Source: Actinoplanes derwentensis
GTDB taxonomy: Bacteria > Actinomycetota > Actinomycetes > Mycobacteriales > Micromonosporaceae
DNA length: 64,000 bases
Direction of reading: 5' to 3'
Assembly: GCF_900104725.1 (NCBI RefSeq)
Contig: NZ_LT629758.1
Location: 7,464,001 to 7,528,000, forward strand
In this document: in pieces, positions 23,399 through 31,689 of the stretch
How the letters are laid out: each line of letters begins with the position of its first letter
How positions within the stretch are numbered: position 1 is the stretch's first letter
Notes under the pieces: generated by a model
Told to the model about the DNA's origin: nothing
What the model saw: only the letters and a program-made list of their open reading frames with translations
Database searches by the model: none
Made by a program: the position numbers and the translations under genes

Positions 23399-24298
23399 TC
23401 AGCTCAGTCCGCCGGGCTCCGTGCCCTTGGCGATCGGTGCCCGGACCAGGTTTCCCCACTCCGTCCAGGAGCCGTCGTAGTTACGGACCTGCGGATAACC
23501 GAGCAGGTGCCGCAGGACGAACCAGGTGTGGCTGGACCGCTCACCGATCCGGCAGTAGGCGATGATGTCGTCGGCCGACTCAAGGCCCAGTTCGTCCTGG
23601 TAGATCTTGATGAGTTCGTCGTGCGCTTTGAACGAACCGTCCTCGTTCGCCGCGGATTTCCACGGTTTGCTCACCGCGCCCGGGATGTGCCCGCCGCGCA
23701 GTGCGCCCTCCTGTGGATAAGCCGCCATGTGGGTCAGCTCGCCCGTGTACTCCTGGGGTGAGCGCACGTCGACCAGCGACCGCCCACTGGAGATGTGGCC
23801 CATCACCTGGTCCCGGAAGGCCCGGATCTCCGCGTCGTTACGAACCGGAGCCGGGTAGTCGGCGGCCGGACGGACCGTCTTCTCCCTGGTCAGTGTGCGA
23901 CCCTCAGCCGCCCACTTCTGCCGGCCGCCGTCGAGCAGCCGCACGTCGCGATGCCCGAAGAGACTGAAGACCCAGAGGGCGTACGCCGCCCACCAGTTGA
24001 AGTTGTCGCCGTAGAAGACGATCGTGTCGTCACGGCCGATGCCCTTGGCCGCGCACAGTGCCGCGAATGCCGCCGGATCGAGATAGTCCCGGCTGATCTG
24101 GTCGTTCAGCTCCAGATGCCAGTCGACCTTGACCGCGCCGGGGATGTGGCCGGTGTCATAGAGCAGCACGTCCTCGTCCGACTCGACGACGACCAGGCCG
24201 GGAGTTTCCAGATTCGCGGCGAGCCACTCGGTGGTGACCAGTTTGTCGGGATGCGCGTACGCCTGTAGCGCCTGCGCCGGATCACTCGGAACGGACAT
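23399..24298 (-). CDS. Thiosulfate/3-mercaptopyruvate sulfurtransferase (tandem rhodanese)
   Basis: A 299-residue protein of two rhodanese domains. The inactive N-terminal one includes [20 protein letters not shown] and [20 protein letters not shown]. The C-terminal one has [16 protein letters not shown] and the active-site loop [15 protein letters not shown], with catalytic Cys near residue 247. CRIGERS matches the CysA-type thiosulfate sulfurtransferases of actinomycetes, which transfer sulfane sulfur to cyanide or thiol acceptors. The ATG at 24298 has no obvious ribosome binding site, so a leaderless message is possible. A SufE gene lies about 2.3 kb away on the other strand; these genes are often close in actinomycetes. 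Confidence 0.9.
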   Translation of the reverse strand: MSVPSDPAQALQAYAHPDKLVTTEWLAANLETPGLVVVESDEDVLLYDTGHIPGAVKVDWHLELNDQISRDYLDPAAFAALCAAKGIGRDDTIVFYGDNFNWWAAYALWVFSLFGHRDVRLLDGGRQKWAAEGRTLTREKTVRPAADYPAPVRNDAEIRAFRDQVMGHISSGRSLVDVRSPQEYTGELTHMAAYPQEGALRGGHIPGAVSKPWKSAANEDGSFKAHDELIKIYQDELGLESADDIIAYCRIGERSSHTWFVLRHLLGYPQVRNYDGSWTEWGNLVRAPIAKGTEPGGLS

Positions 24299-24359
24299 GC
24301 CGACAACGCTAGCGCTAATCACTGCCGGTGCGGGGCCAGTGATGGGCGCATCGCCCGCC

Positions 24360-24368
24360 TGTGGATAA
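24360..24368. promoter_or_regulatory. DnaA box upstream of proS
   Basis: A perfect TGTGGATAA (complement TTATCCACA) lies 40 bases before the proS start codon. Whether DnaA regulates proS is unknown; isolated boxes are common around oriC. Confidence 0.4.
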
Positions 24369-24407
24369 CCGAGTGAATTCGTCGGGCCCGGTGCCTAAGC
24401 TCGCCCC

Positions 24408-26141
24408 ATGTTGCTTCGGATGTCCACCTTGCTGCTCAAGACCCTGCGTGAGGAGCCGGCGGACGCGGAGGTGCCGAGTCACCGCCTCCTCGTGCGTGCC
24501 GGGTTCATCCGCCGCGCCGCGCCGGGCGGCTACACCATGCTCCCGCTCGGCAAGCTGGTCCTCGACCGGATCACCGCGGTCATCCAGGAGGAGATGTTCA
24601 CCGCCGGCGGGCAGGAGGTCGCGTTCCCGGCCCTGCTGCCCCGCGAGCCTTACGAAGTGAGCAACCGCTGGACGGAGTATGGGGACCTTCTCCTCACCCT
24701 CAAGGACCGTCGTGGTGCCGACCATCTGCTCGCCCCCACACACGAGGAGATGTTCACCCTGCTCGTGCAGGACATGACCGGGTCGTACCGCGATTTCCCG
24801 CTGTTGCTCTTCCAGTTCCAGACGAAGTTCCGCGACGAGGCACGGCCCCGTGGTGGCCTGCTTCGCGGCCGCGAGTTCCTGATGAAGGACGCCTACTCCT
24901 TCGACCTCTCCGAGGCCGGACTGACCGAGGTGTACGGCCGGATGCGCGCCAGTTACCAGCGGATCTTCACCCGGATCGGCCTGGAGCACACCATCGTCTC
25001 GGCCACGTCGGGTGCGATGGGCGGCTCGGCGTCCGAGGAGTTCCTGGCCGTCGCCGAGGTCGGGGAGGACACCTTCGTCGGCTGCACCGCCTGTGACCAC
25101 GCCGCCAACACGGAGGCCGTGATCACCTCGGTTCCGGCTGCGGTCACGACCACGACGCCTTCGATGGAGGTGCACGACACCCCGGAGACTCCGACGATCG
25201 CCTCCCTTGTCGAGCTGGCCAACGAGCAGCGGCTGGGTGGGCGCGACGACTGGTCGGCCGCGGACACCCTGAAGAACGTGGTGGTCACCGTGCACCACCC
25301 CGGCCGTGAGTCGGAGCTGCTGGCGATCGGTGTGCCCGGTGACCGCGAGGTCGACATGAAACGCCTGGAGGCCGCCCTGTCCCCGGCTACCGCGACTCTC
25401 TTCGACGACTTCGGCTCACACCCCGATCTGGTCAAGGGCTATCTCGGCCCACAGGGCCTCAAGATCCGCTACCTCGCCGATCCACGGGTCGCCCCGGGAA
25501 CAGGCTGGCTGACCGGTGCCAACAAGCCGGGCCGGCACGCGACGAACGTGGTGGCCGGTCGCGACTTCACTCCCGACGGCACGATCGAGGCCGCCGAGGT
25601 GCGGGCCGGTGACCCGTGCGCGGCCTGCGGCGAGGGCACGCTGACGATGCGCCGGGGCATCGAGATCGGACACATCTTCCAACTCGGGCGGCGCTACACG
25701 GACGCGTTCAAGGTCGACGTGCTCGGTTCCGACGGCAAACCGGTCCGGCCGACCATGGGCTCGTACGGCATCGGCGTCTCCCGTGCGGTCGCCGCCATCG
25801 CCGAGCAGCATCACGACGACCGTGGTCTGGTCTGGCCGGCCTCCGTCGCGCCCGCTGACGTGCACATCGTCGCCGCCGGTAAGGACGGTCAGGTCGAGGC
25901 GGCTCTCCAGCTCGGCGCCGCCCTGTCCCGGGCCGGAGTGCGGGTCCTCGTCGACGACCGGCCCAACGTTTCGGCCGGGGTCAAGTTCACCGATGCCGAG
26001 CTGATCGGCATCCCACGGGCGGTCGTGGTCGGGCGCCGGCTCGCCGAGGGATGGGTCGAGGTCCGTGATCGCCGGAGTCAGGAGCGAAAGGATGTCCCAC
26101 TTGTGGACGTGGCGGGTGTAATCACGGCGGACGTCGGGTAA
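24408..26141 (+). CDS. proS: Prolyl-tRNA synthetase
   Basis: A 577-residue class II synthetase of the bacterial type with an editing insertion. Motif 1 region: [21 protein letters not shown] then [11 protein letters not shown]. Motif 2: [27 protein letters not shown] around residues 140-166. The INS editing domain spans about residues 225-385. Motif 3: [22 protein letters not shown] near residue 450. An anticodon-binding domain follows ([20 protein letters not shown]). It charges tRNA-Pro with proline. ATG at 24408 and the conserved [17 protein letters not shown] start are standard for the actinobacterial enzyme. The YbaK-family gene at 27746 (free-standing Ala/Cys-tRNA-Pro deacylase family) is close by, a functionally sensible neighbour. 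Confidence 0.97.
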   Translation: MLLRMSTLLLKTLREEPADAEVPSHRLLVRAGFIRRAAPGGYTMLPLGKLVLDRITAVIQEEMFTAGGQEVAFPALLPREPYEVSNRWTEYGDLLLTLKDRRGADHLLAPTHEEMFTLLVQDMTGSYRDFPLLLFQFQTKFRDEARPRGGLLRGREFLMKDAYSFDLSEAGLTEVYGRMRASYQRIFTRIGLEHTIVSATSGAMGGSASEEFLAVAEVGEDTFVGCTACDHAANTEAVITSVPAAVTTTTPSMEVHDTPETPTIASLVELANEQRLGGRDDWSAADTLKNVVVTVHHPGRESELLAIGVPGDREVDMKRLEAALSPATATLFDDFGSHPDLVKGYLGPQGLKIRYLADPRVAPGTGWLTGANKPGRHATNVVAGRDFTPDGTIEAAEVRAGDPCAACGEGTLTMRRGIEIGHIFQLGRRYTDAFKVDVLGSDGKPVRPTMGSYGIGVSRAVAAIAEQHHDDRGLVWPASVAPADVHIVAAGKDGQVEAALQLGAALSRAGVRVLVDDRPNVSAGVKFTDAELIGIPRAVVVGRRLAEGWVEVRDRRSQERKDVPLVDVAGVITADVG

Positions 26142-26174
26142 CGAGTGAGGCGACAGCGCTGGAGAGGCGGAAGC

Positions 26175-26567
26175 ATGGTCAGGCTGGTCGCTGACGCAAT
26201 GACCCGGCAGGTTGTATACCTGCCGGCGGACACCCCACTGGACGAGGCCGCTCAGGCCATGCGAGACCAGGGCATCGGCGACGTGGTCGTCACCGAGGGC
26301 CCCACCTTGGCCGGCATCGTGACCGACCGGGACATCGTGATCCGCGCGATTGCCGAGCATCACGCGCCATCCACCACCATGCTCGGTTCGATCGCCACCC
26401 GCGAGCTGCTGATGGTCGAGCAGAGCGCCACGGTGGAGGAGGCTGTGCGGGCGATGCGGGATCGTGGCGTACGACGCCTGCTGGTCTGCGACGCGGACCG
26501 CAACCTGGTCGGCATCCTCAGCCTGAGTGACATCGCTTTGCTCCCCACTTCCTCGGCCGCCGCCTGA
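26175..26567 (+). CDS. CBS-domain protein
   Basis: A 130-residue protein that is just a pair of CBS domains: DAMTRQVVYLPADTPLDEAAQAM then GIVTDRDIVIRA for the first, and LLMVEQSATVEEAVRAMRD then GVRRLLVCDADRNLVGILSLSDIALL for the second. CBS pairs bind adenosyl ligands and act as energy or redox sensors; no attached effector domain is present. The ATG at 26175, preceded by GGAG and GGAAGC, is chosen over a GTG at 26145. It lies 33 bases after proS in the same direction and may share its transcript. Confidence 0.85.
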   Translation: MVRLVADAMTRQVVYLPADTPLDEAAQAMRDQGIGDVVVTEGPTLAGIVTDRDIVIRAIAEHHAPSTTMLGSIATRELLMVEQSATVEEAVRAMRDRGVRRLLVCDADRNLVGILSLSDIALLPTSSAAA

Positions 26568-26608
26568 CCACGGCGGGCGGCGGAATGGGCTCCGCGTAGG
26601 GTCGAAGT

Positions 26609-27040
26609 GTGAGTGACATGCCGCCGAAACTGGCCGAGATCGTCGACGAGTTCGCCTCCGCCCCACGGGACGTGGTGCTGGAGATGCTGCTCGAGTTCTC
26701 TGACGCCGTGCCGCCTCTGCCCGCCGATCTGGCCGGGCATGAGGGCATGGAGCAGGTTCCGGAGTGCCAGACCCAGTTCTTCCTGAAGGCGATCGTGCAG
26801 CCGGACGGCAGTGTGGTGACCCACTTCGACTGCCCGCCGGAGGCGCCGACCACGCGTGCCTTCGCCGGCATCCTGGCGGAGGGCTTGGCCGGTGCGTCCG
26901 CGGCGGAGATCCTGGCCGTGCCGGCCGATCTCTATGCCCGGATGGGCCTGTCCCAGGCGCTCAGCCCGCTTCGGGTGCGCGGCGGGACGGCGGTTCTGGC
27001 ACGCCTCAAGCGTCAGGTCGCCGAGCAGACAGCTGCCTGA
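26609..27040 (+). CDS. SufE family sulfur acceptor protein
   Basis: A 143-residue protein with the SufE layout: PPKLAEIVDEFASAPRDVVL, LLEFSDAVPPLPADLA, VPECQTQFFLKAIV with the conserved sulfur-accepting cysteine near residue 53, HFDCPPEAPTTRAFAGILAE and SQALSPLRVRGGTAVLARLK. SufE accepts persulfide sulfur from a cysteine desulfurase or sulfurtransferase for Fe-S cluster assembly. The GTG start at 26609 opens VSDMPPKL. The rhodanese at 23399 is a plausible functional partner. Confidence 0.88.
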   Translation: MSDMPPKLAEIVDEFASAPRDVVLEMLLEFSDAVPPLPADLAGHEGMEQVPECQTQFFLKAIVQPDGSVVTHFDCPPEAPTTRAFAGILAEGLAGASAAEILAVPADLYARMGLSQALSPLRVRGGTAVLARLKRQVAEQTAA

Positions 27041-27074
27041 AGCTGAGCAGGACAATCCCCCAAGACGGAGTGAC

Positions 27075-27716
27075 GTGGATATTCAGGTCTGGTCCGATGT
27101 GATCTGCCCGTGGTGCTACATCGGCAAACGCCGTCTCGAACGAGCACTGGAGTCCTTCGGCGGCACGGTGACGGTCACCTACCGCGCCTACCAGCTGGAC
27201 ACCTCGCCAGTGCACCAGCCGTTGCCGATCAAAGAGGCCATGGCCGCCAAGTTCGGCGGGGCGGCTCGTGCGGACGAGATGTTCGCGCAGGTGACCGCTA
27301 TCGGTGCGGGCGAGGGTCTGGCCCTGGACTTCGATCGGGCGATCGCGGCCAACACCCTCGCCGCGCACCGGTTGATCGCCTGGGCCGCGACACACGGCCG
27401 ACAGACGGACATGCTGGACGCGCTGCAGAGGGCGCACTTCACCGACGGTGTCGACCTCGGCTCGCTGCCGGTGCTCGCCACGGTCGCCGAGTCGATCGGC
27501 CTGCCCGCCGCGGAGGCGCTGGCCTACCTGGAGTCGGAGGCCGGCACCAACGCGGTCCGCACCGACATCGAGGAAGCTCGCGCGCTCGGGATCAGTAGCG
27601 TCCCGACGTTCGTGATCGACGGGAAGTACGCCCTGTCCGGCGCCCAGGAGTCGACCACGCTGCTGTCAGCCCTTGAGGAGATCGTGCGCCGCGAGGACGC
27701 CCACGCCGGCCAATGA
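27075..27716 (+). CDS. DsbA family (FrnE-like) thioredoxin-fold oxidoreductase
   Basis: A 213-residue protein. VDIQVWSDVICPWCYIGKRR has the thioredoxin CPWC pair at Cys11/Cys14 directly after the first strand, as in FrnE/2-hydroxychromene-2-carboxylate isomerase-like DsbA proteins. The helical insertion spans about residues 60-150, and GISSVPTFVIDGKYALSGAQ provides the cis-proline. There is no signal peptide, so it is cytoplasmic. The GTG at 27075 follows CGGAG by four bases. Its stop codon lies inside the extended palindrome around the parS site at 27717-27732. Confidence 0.88.
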   Translation: MDIQVWSDVICPWCYIGKRRLERALESFGGTVTVTYRAYQLDTSPVHQPLPIKEAMAAKFGGAARADEMFAQVTAIGAGEGLALDFDRAIAANTLAAHRLIAWAATHGRQTDMLDALQRAHFTDGVDLGSLPVLATVAESIGLPAAEALAYLESEAGTNAVRTDIEEARALGISSVPTFVIDGKYALSGAQESTTLLSALEEIVRREDAHAGQ

Positions 27717-27732
27717 TGTTTCACGTGAAACA
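27717..27732. promoter_or_regulatory. parS: parS centromere site
   Basis: The sequence TGTTTCACGTGAAACA is a perfect match to the bacterial parS consensus, and the symmetry extends to a 24-bp perfect palindrome at 27713-27736. It sits between convergent genes (DsbA-like and YbaK), overlapping the stop codon of the former, about 32 kb from oriC. ParB binds such sites near the origin to build the partition complex; in actinomycetes several copies cluster around oriC. Confidence 0.93.
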
Positions 27733-27745
27733 TCATCGACTCCGG

Positions 27746-28309
27746 TCAGGACACCTCGCGGGCCAGCCCTTCGAGCACTACCGCGTTCGGTAGCGCACCG
27801 AGAGCCGGGCCGGCAATAGCGATCTTGCTGTGCCGGACACCCGAGCCGACGATCACGTGCGGGGTGGCCACCACCCGGGAGTCGACCAGGATCGGCCAGT
27901 CCACCGGCAGGCCGATCGGGGTGATGCCGCCGTATTCCATTCCGGTCAGCGAAACCGCGTCGTCCATCGGCGCGAAGCTCGCCTTGCGCACATCGAGCTG
28001 TCGCCGGACCACACCGTTGACGTCGGCCCGAGTAGTGGCGAGCACGATGCAGGCGGCGTACTTCGTGAGCCCGCCCCGGCTACCAGCGACGATCACACAG
28101 TTGGCGGACTCAGCCAGGGTCACCCCGTACGCGGCGCAGAACGCGGCCGTATCCGCCAGCGTCGGATCGATCGGCGCCACCAGCACCTGATCGGCATCGA
28201 TCGGCCCCTCCACCGGCCACACGGCCAGAGCCTTGGCCACCGGAGGCGCAAGCAGGTCCGGACGTGACTGAGCGGATTCGGTCTGCAGGCTTCCCATCAT
28301 GTCGCCCAT
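27746..28309 (-). CDS. YbaK/EbsC (aminoacyl-tRNA deacylase-like) family protein
   Basis: A 187-residue protein. SANCVIVAGSRGGLTKYAACIVLATTRADVNGVVRRQL and KASFAPMDDAVSLTGMEYGGITPIGLPVDWPILVDSRV match the YbaK fold, including the conserved Lys of GLTKYAAC and the GxxPIG loop (TPIGLP). YbaK-type proteins hydrolyse mischarged Cys-tRNA-Pro or Ala-tRNA-Pro in trans. The exact substrate cannot be read from sequence. The ATG at 28309 precedes another Met pair (28300); the longer upstream frame is low complexity. Convergent with the DsbA-like gene, across the parS site. Confidence 0.8.
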   Translation of the reverse strand: MGDMMGSLQTESAQSRPDLLAPPVAKALAVWPVEGPIDADQVLVAPIDPTLADTAAFCAAYGVTLAESANCVIVAGSRGGLTKYAACIVLATTRADVNGVVRRQLDVRKASFAPMDDAVSLTGMEYGGITPIGLPVDWPILVDSRVVATPHVIVGSGVRHSKIAIAGPALGALPNAVVLEGLAREVS

Positions 28310-28792
28310 CCTCGCCCAGCCCGGCGACATCGGCACATCCACCAACGGGTGGTCCAGCCCTTGAACCCCAGCCGAACCCCAACCCACAGACCCCAGCCCA
28401 CAGAACACCGCCCCGCAACATCAGACCGCGGCCAGAGCCAGCGACGGACACCCGGATACCCGGAAAGCAGGGCTGACCGAAAGGCGGAGAGGCCGGGCAA
28501 TGGATAGCGAGCCGACTGGGCTCCTGCTTACCAAAAGCGGGACGCCCGACGGGACAGGCATCAGTCAGCGGTCGCCGTCCGTCCGCCGGGTGGAAGACGA
28601 CCGGACGGGAAGCGACCGGACGGAGAGCCGCATCCCCTGGGCGGCCAGCCCGACACTGAATGCTCGCGCGCTGCGGACGGTCTGGTCGGCAGTAGACCCG
28701 GAAAGGAGCAGACGCGGCCAACCCGGCGGGCGTGAACCGAGGCATCGGCAAAGTCCTCAGTTCCAGCATGAAAATGCCGACCGTCAGAAGTT
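28310..28792. other. Gap without recognisable gene
   Basis: About 480 bases between the YbaK-family gene and the membrane protein gene, which are divergent. Open frames here are Arg/Pro-rich shadows. A CCCCAGCC-type direct repeat (about 28366-28402) and CGACCGGAcGG-type repeats (about 28598-28623) are the only visible patterns. Promoters for both flanking genes must lie here. Confidence 0.4.
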
Positions 28793-29332
28793 GTGAGAGA
28801 TCGTCGGCAAGCACGCATCGGGACCGTCAGTGGTCTCGCGCTACTGGCTGGCGCCACAGCCCTTGTCGCCGTTGCCGGTGGCCATCATTCGATCTTCGCG
28901 ACTCTGCTGCTGATTCTGCTCGCCATCGTGATGTCGCACGCTCTGGTGGTCGAGATCCAGCGTCAGGCCCGGCGCATGTCACAGACCGTCTGGTACCGCA
29001 CCGACACCGCGAACACCGTGCTCCTCGGGTGCTGGGCAATGATCGCCGCCGCCATCACCAACGTGTCGATCGTGTCGCTGCAAGTCCGAGCGCTCACCGC
29101 GGTCCTGGCCATCGGGTATGCCGCAGCCTGTGCCTACTTCGTCGTGGAACGCCGCCGGGCTGTCGCCGAACCGTTCCGGCCGTCGCCGGTGCCCCTGGCA
29201 GAGATGCCCGGAGTCGTCCTGGCAGAGATACCCGGGGTCACCTTGGCGGAGATGCCCGCTGCGGCCCCGCTGGTGGAGAGCGTGATCGAGGCGGGCCGAG
29301 AAGTGGTGCCGGACTCGGCCCCGTCGTCCTGA
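28793..29332 (+). CDS. Small membrane protein with LAEMPGV repeats
   Basis: A 179-residue protein from a GTG at 28793. Three or four hydrophobic helices occur: GLALLAGATALVAVAGG, SIFATLLLILLAIVMSHALV, TVLLGCWAMIAAAITNVSIV and ALTAVLAIGYAAACAYFVV. A short cytoplasmic tail follows with three near-repeats, PLAEMPGV, VLAEIPGV and TLAEMPAA. No family recognised. It is a lone gene between divergent and convergent neighbours. Confidence 0.6.
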   Translation: MRDRRQARIGTVSGLALLAGATALVAVAGGHHSIFATLLLILLAIVMSHALVVEIQRQARRMSQTVWYRTDTANTVLLGCWAMIAAAITNVSIVSLQVRALTAVLAIGYAAACAYFVVERRRAVAEPFRPSPVPLAEMPGVVLAEIPGVTLAEMPAAAPLVESVIEAGREVVPDSAPSS

Positions 29333-29346
29333 TCACCGGCTCCGAA

Positions 29347-29432
29347 CCACCAGGGTTTACCACCGGCTTCTGACGACCCTGCTTCGGGCCACCAGGGTTT
29401 ACCCACCCGCCTTCTGACGACCCTGCTTCGGG
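29347..29432. repeat. Tandem 42-bp duplication at the end of the Nudix gene
   Basis: CCACCAGGGTTTAC and the following CTTCTGACGACCCTGC block occur twice, starting at 29347 and 29389. The stop codon of the Nudix gene lies at the junction, so the duplicated unit extends its C-terminal coding repeat into non-coding sequence. Confidence 0.65.
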
Positions 29433-30148
29433 CCACCTGGAACCTGACCGGCCCGGCCCTGACCAGCCCGGGTCTGTCGAGGCAGAGCGGAATCGGGCCG
29501 AGCCTGACGTGGTAGAACCGAATCGGCCCGAGTCTGTCGAGGCAAAGCCGAATCGGGCCGAGTCTGACGGGACGGAACCGGATCCGGCCGCCGTCGACCA
29601 GGATGCCCCTCGCCAGGAAGCGCCGGTCCAGGCCGTCGCTGACCGGGCGCTGCCTGATCGGGTAGCGCCCGACCGGGTGCTAGCTGACCGGACGGCAACT
29701 GACCGGACGGCGACTGGGTGGGTGGTGACTGGTTCGGTTGGCCCTGGGCTGGCAGGGTCGGCAGGACCACCATCAACGGCGGCACCGCCACGCCGCTCGT
29801 CTCGATCGGCAGCTCGGGGACCGGCAACCAGTCGATGCCGAGTTGCTCCGGACCGAAGCCGTCATCACGCCCGAGCCGCGGCTCCCCGTCGGCGACGGTG
29901 ACCGTGAACACCGACGTCATGCCGGACGGGTAGGGCATCTCCAGCACGTAGCGGGCATCGCTGACGACCAGACCGGTCTCGTCGAACACCTCACGCCGCA
30001 GAGCCTCCTCGGCCGTCTCACCGGGGCGCAGGCCGCCACCAGGAAGCGTCCACCACTCACCGCCACCGGACCGCCGGCTGCGCTCGTGCACCATCAGCAC
30101 TCGCCCGTCCCGCACGATCACGGCGGCCGCCCGTCTTCGCTCGTCCAC
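29399..30148 (-). CDS. Nudix hydrolase with repetitive C-terminal tail
   Basis: A 249-residue protein. Residues 1-130 are a Nudix domain with a good Nudix box (GGGLRPGETAEEALRREV then FDETGL: G-x5-E-x7-RE-x3-E-x-G, about residues 37-60). The fold hydrolyses nucleoside diphosphates linked to another group; substrate unknown. Residues ~130-249 are a low-complexity tail of Gln/Pro/Arg repeats (SGQLPSGQLAPG, RQTRPDSALP, RQTRADSVLP, RQARPDSALP), encoded by degenerate minisatellite DNA. The tail is far longer than the family norm and likely disordered. The start at 30148 (ATG/GTG-type) leads directly into the first strand (RRAAAVIVRDGRVLMVHE). Confidence 0.82.
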   Translation of the reverse strand: MDERRRAAAVIVRDGRVLMVHERSRRSGGGEWWTLPGGGLRPGETAEEALRREVFDETGLVVSDARYVLEMPYPSGMTSVFTVTVADGEPRLGRDDGFGPEQLGIDWLPVPELPIETSGVAVPPLMVVLPTLPAQGQPNQSPPTQSPSGQLPSGQLAPGRALPDQAAPGQRRPGPALPGEGHPGRRRPDPVPSRQTRPDSALPRQTRADSVLPRQARPDSALPRQTRAGQGRAGQVPGGPKQGRQKAGG

Positions 30149-30200
30149 GCTCTGCAGGCTAACCGCATGAACTGTGCCTCGCAGAGTTCCTTCATTCCTC

Positions 30201-30209
30201 TGTGGATAA
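30201..30209. promoter_or_regulatory. DnaA box upstream of the Nudix gene
   Basis: A perfect TGTGGATAA lies in the short gap between the Nudix start and the lipoprotein stop. Significance unknown; one of several isolated boxes in the window. Confidence 0.35.
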
Positions 30210-30241
30210 CCCGTCCACCTGAAGAACGGGCATATCCGGAC

Positions 30242-30910
30242 CTACACCTGCGGAACGGTGACCAGCAGATACGTCCGTTCCTTCAACAGATCCAAAGTCA
30301 ACGGAACGCCGGTACGGGCGGCGAGGAACGACAGCCCCGGCCCAGTGGGCTCGCTCACGTTCGTACCGCCGCCAATACCTGCCGCGACCAACTCGGACCG
30401 GAACCCGCCCGCATCGCTGCCAACGGCCGTCTCCGGCGCCGAGGTGTCCAGGTCGAGAGCCAGCCCTCCGTCACGGAACACCATGAGACGGCCAGGACCA
30501 CCACCCCCGCCCCGGTACGCCACCACCTCACCGCCCTCAGCCGAAAGCGGCCCGACAATATCCGGGGTGACGCCGAGTGTCCCGTTGTCCTCGACGATCA
30601 CGGACCAGTCGCCGAGTCGGGCAATCCCGATGAAGTACCGGCTCCGGGCGCCGGCCTCGCCATCCCCGGGCCCGACGACCCGATGCCACTCGACCCGTTG
30701 CAGTTCTTCCCCACCGAGCCGTTCGATCAGCTCGTACGGCTTGATGTCACGGACCATGGTGAAGCAGAACCCGCTGGTGAGGTCCGCACTCCGGGCCGGC
30801 CAGCCGAGATCCGGCGACGGCCCCACGGACGGCAGAGGATCCGCCGAACCCGGCGAACCACAGCCGGCCATCGAGGCCAGGGTCAGGAACAGGACGGCGC
30901 GACGTCTCAC
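30242..30910 (-). CDS. Secreted lipoprotein, DUF6461-like
   Basis: A 222-residue protein with a lipoprotein signal: MRRRAVLFLTLASMAGC, where LASMAGC is the lipobox and Cys17 the modified residue. The mature part (SGFCFTMVRDIKPYELIERLGG, ... YFIGIARLGDWSVIVEDNG, ... PLSAEGGEVVAYRG) resembles the DUF6461 family, which is widespread in actinomycetes and of unknown function; the family name is from memory and not tested. It is the last chromosomal gene before the left end of the integrative element. Confidence 0.72.
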   Translation of the reverse strand: MRRRAVLFLTLASMAGCGSPGSADPLPSVGPSPDLGWPARSADLTSGFCFTMVRDIKPYELIERLGGEELQRVEWHRVVGPGDGEAGARSRYFIGIARLGDWSVIVEDNGTLGVTPDIVGPLSAEGGEVVAYRGGGGGPGRLMVFRDGGLALDLDTSAPETAVGSDAGGFRSELVAAGIGGGTNVSEPTGPGLSFLAARTGVPLTLDLLKERTYLLVTVPQV

Positions 30911-31050
30911 CAGCCCAGTAGATCAAAAATCGCCCCCCGGGGCCGCCCCCGGCACGATCAGAACCACGGCCACCCTGATCGAAGCCTCGACAGCCAGCCT
31001 GCAGCCACACAAACAACGCCGCCCGGTGATCCGGACGGCGTTGTTGGAGG

Positions 31051-31074
31051 TGGAGCCCAGGGGACTTGAACCCC
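31051..31074. repeat. Left attachment site of the AICE (displaced tRNA-Ala 3' end)
   Basis: Identical over 24 bases (25 with the preceding G) to the 3' end of tRNA-Ala at 47470-47493, covering the acceptor 3' strand, T arm and part of the T loop. No tRNA can be folded here, so this is the chromosomal 3' fragment left after integration. Confidence 0.9.
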
Positions 31075-31689
31075 AAATCCAAGATCATGAATTGACGTAC
31101 GACCAAATCACCCCCTGAGCTGGCGTTCCTTTAGATCATCTTCTAACTTCTGACACTGCTTTACAGGCTCACATGGTCCCGATGTGGTCCGGTTGATCTT
31201 GCGGGGCGGCCAGCCTTGGGTCGAGCAGGCGACCGCACCACGTGCCATCAGGACCACCTTTTCCGGTGGCAAGCCGCGAAGCGGCGCGGCAGCGATCGCC
31301 GGAACCGCAGCCTCCGGTGACCCACGGGAGTGATCGTCACGGCCGCAACCAATACGGAGGCGCCCGAACTGTGCATTACGAGACCAAACGAGATCGTTGA
31401 TCTAGCTGCGCGAACGTCCGCTGAGCTGCGAAAACGCTTGTCAAGATCTGACAGCGTTCCGCTGCCTCTGCGGACTTCGTGCGGACTGAATGCGGACTAC
31501 TCGATCTTGAGGCACGACATCCTGACGCGCTCACCGGCGGCAGCAGCGGTCGGCAACCATCCACACCACCGCGACCACCATATTCGGTGGCAAGCCGCGA
31601 AGCGGCGCGGCAGTGATTGCAGGGTTTGATGCGTTCACCGCATTGATGACCTTGGTAACTTGTTGATTACTTTCGGTACGGTAGTGCGC
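31075..31689. other. Left arm of the AICE, non-coding, with repeats
   Basis: About 615 bases without a gene. It contains TGGTCCCGATGTGGTCC followed by GATCTTG (31174-31202), similar to the sequence behind the integrase gene (47408-47436), and CCAAGATC at 31079-31086, the complement of GATCTTGG on the int side. A 29-bp block is repeated exactly at 31266-31294 and 31585-31613 and contains the hairpin GCCGC-GAA-GCGGC. These may be integrase arm sites and a mobile hairpin repeat; the promoter of the STAND gene should be near its right end. Confidence 0.55.

Noticed and set aside
24360..24368. DnaA control of proS
   Set aside because: A single box near oriC is expected by chance in a window with many boxes; listed as a site but not claimed as regulation.
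28110..28814. Long minus-strand frame over the YbaK gene and gap
   Set aside because: Out of frame with the recognisable YbaK protein; Arg/Gly-rich shadow.
31045..31125. tRNA gene at the left end of the element
   Set aside because: Only the 3' 24 bases of tRNA-Ala are present; no D arm or anticodon arm can be formed, so it is an att remnant.
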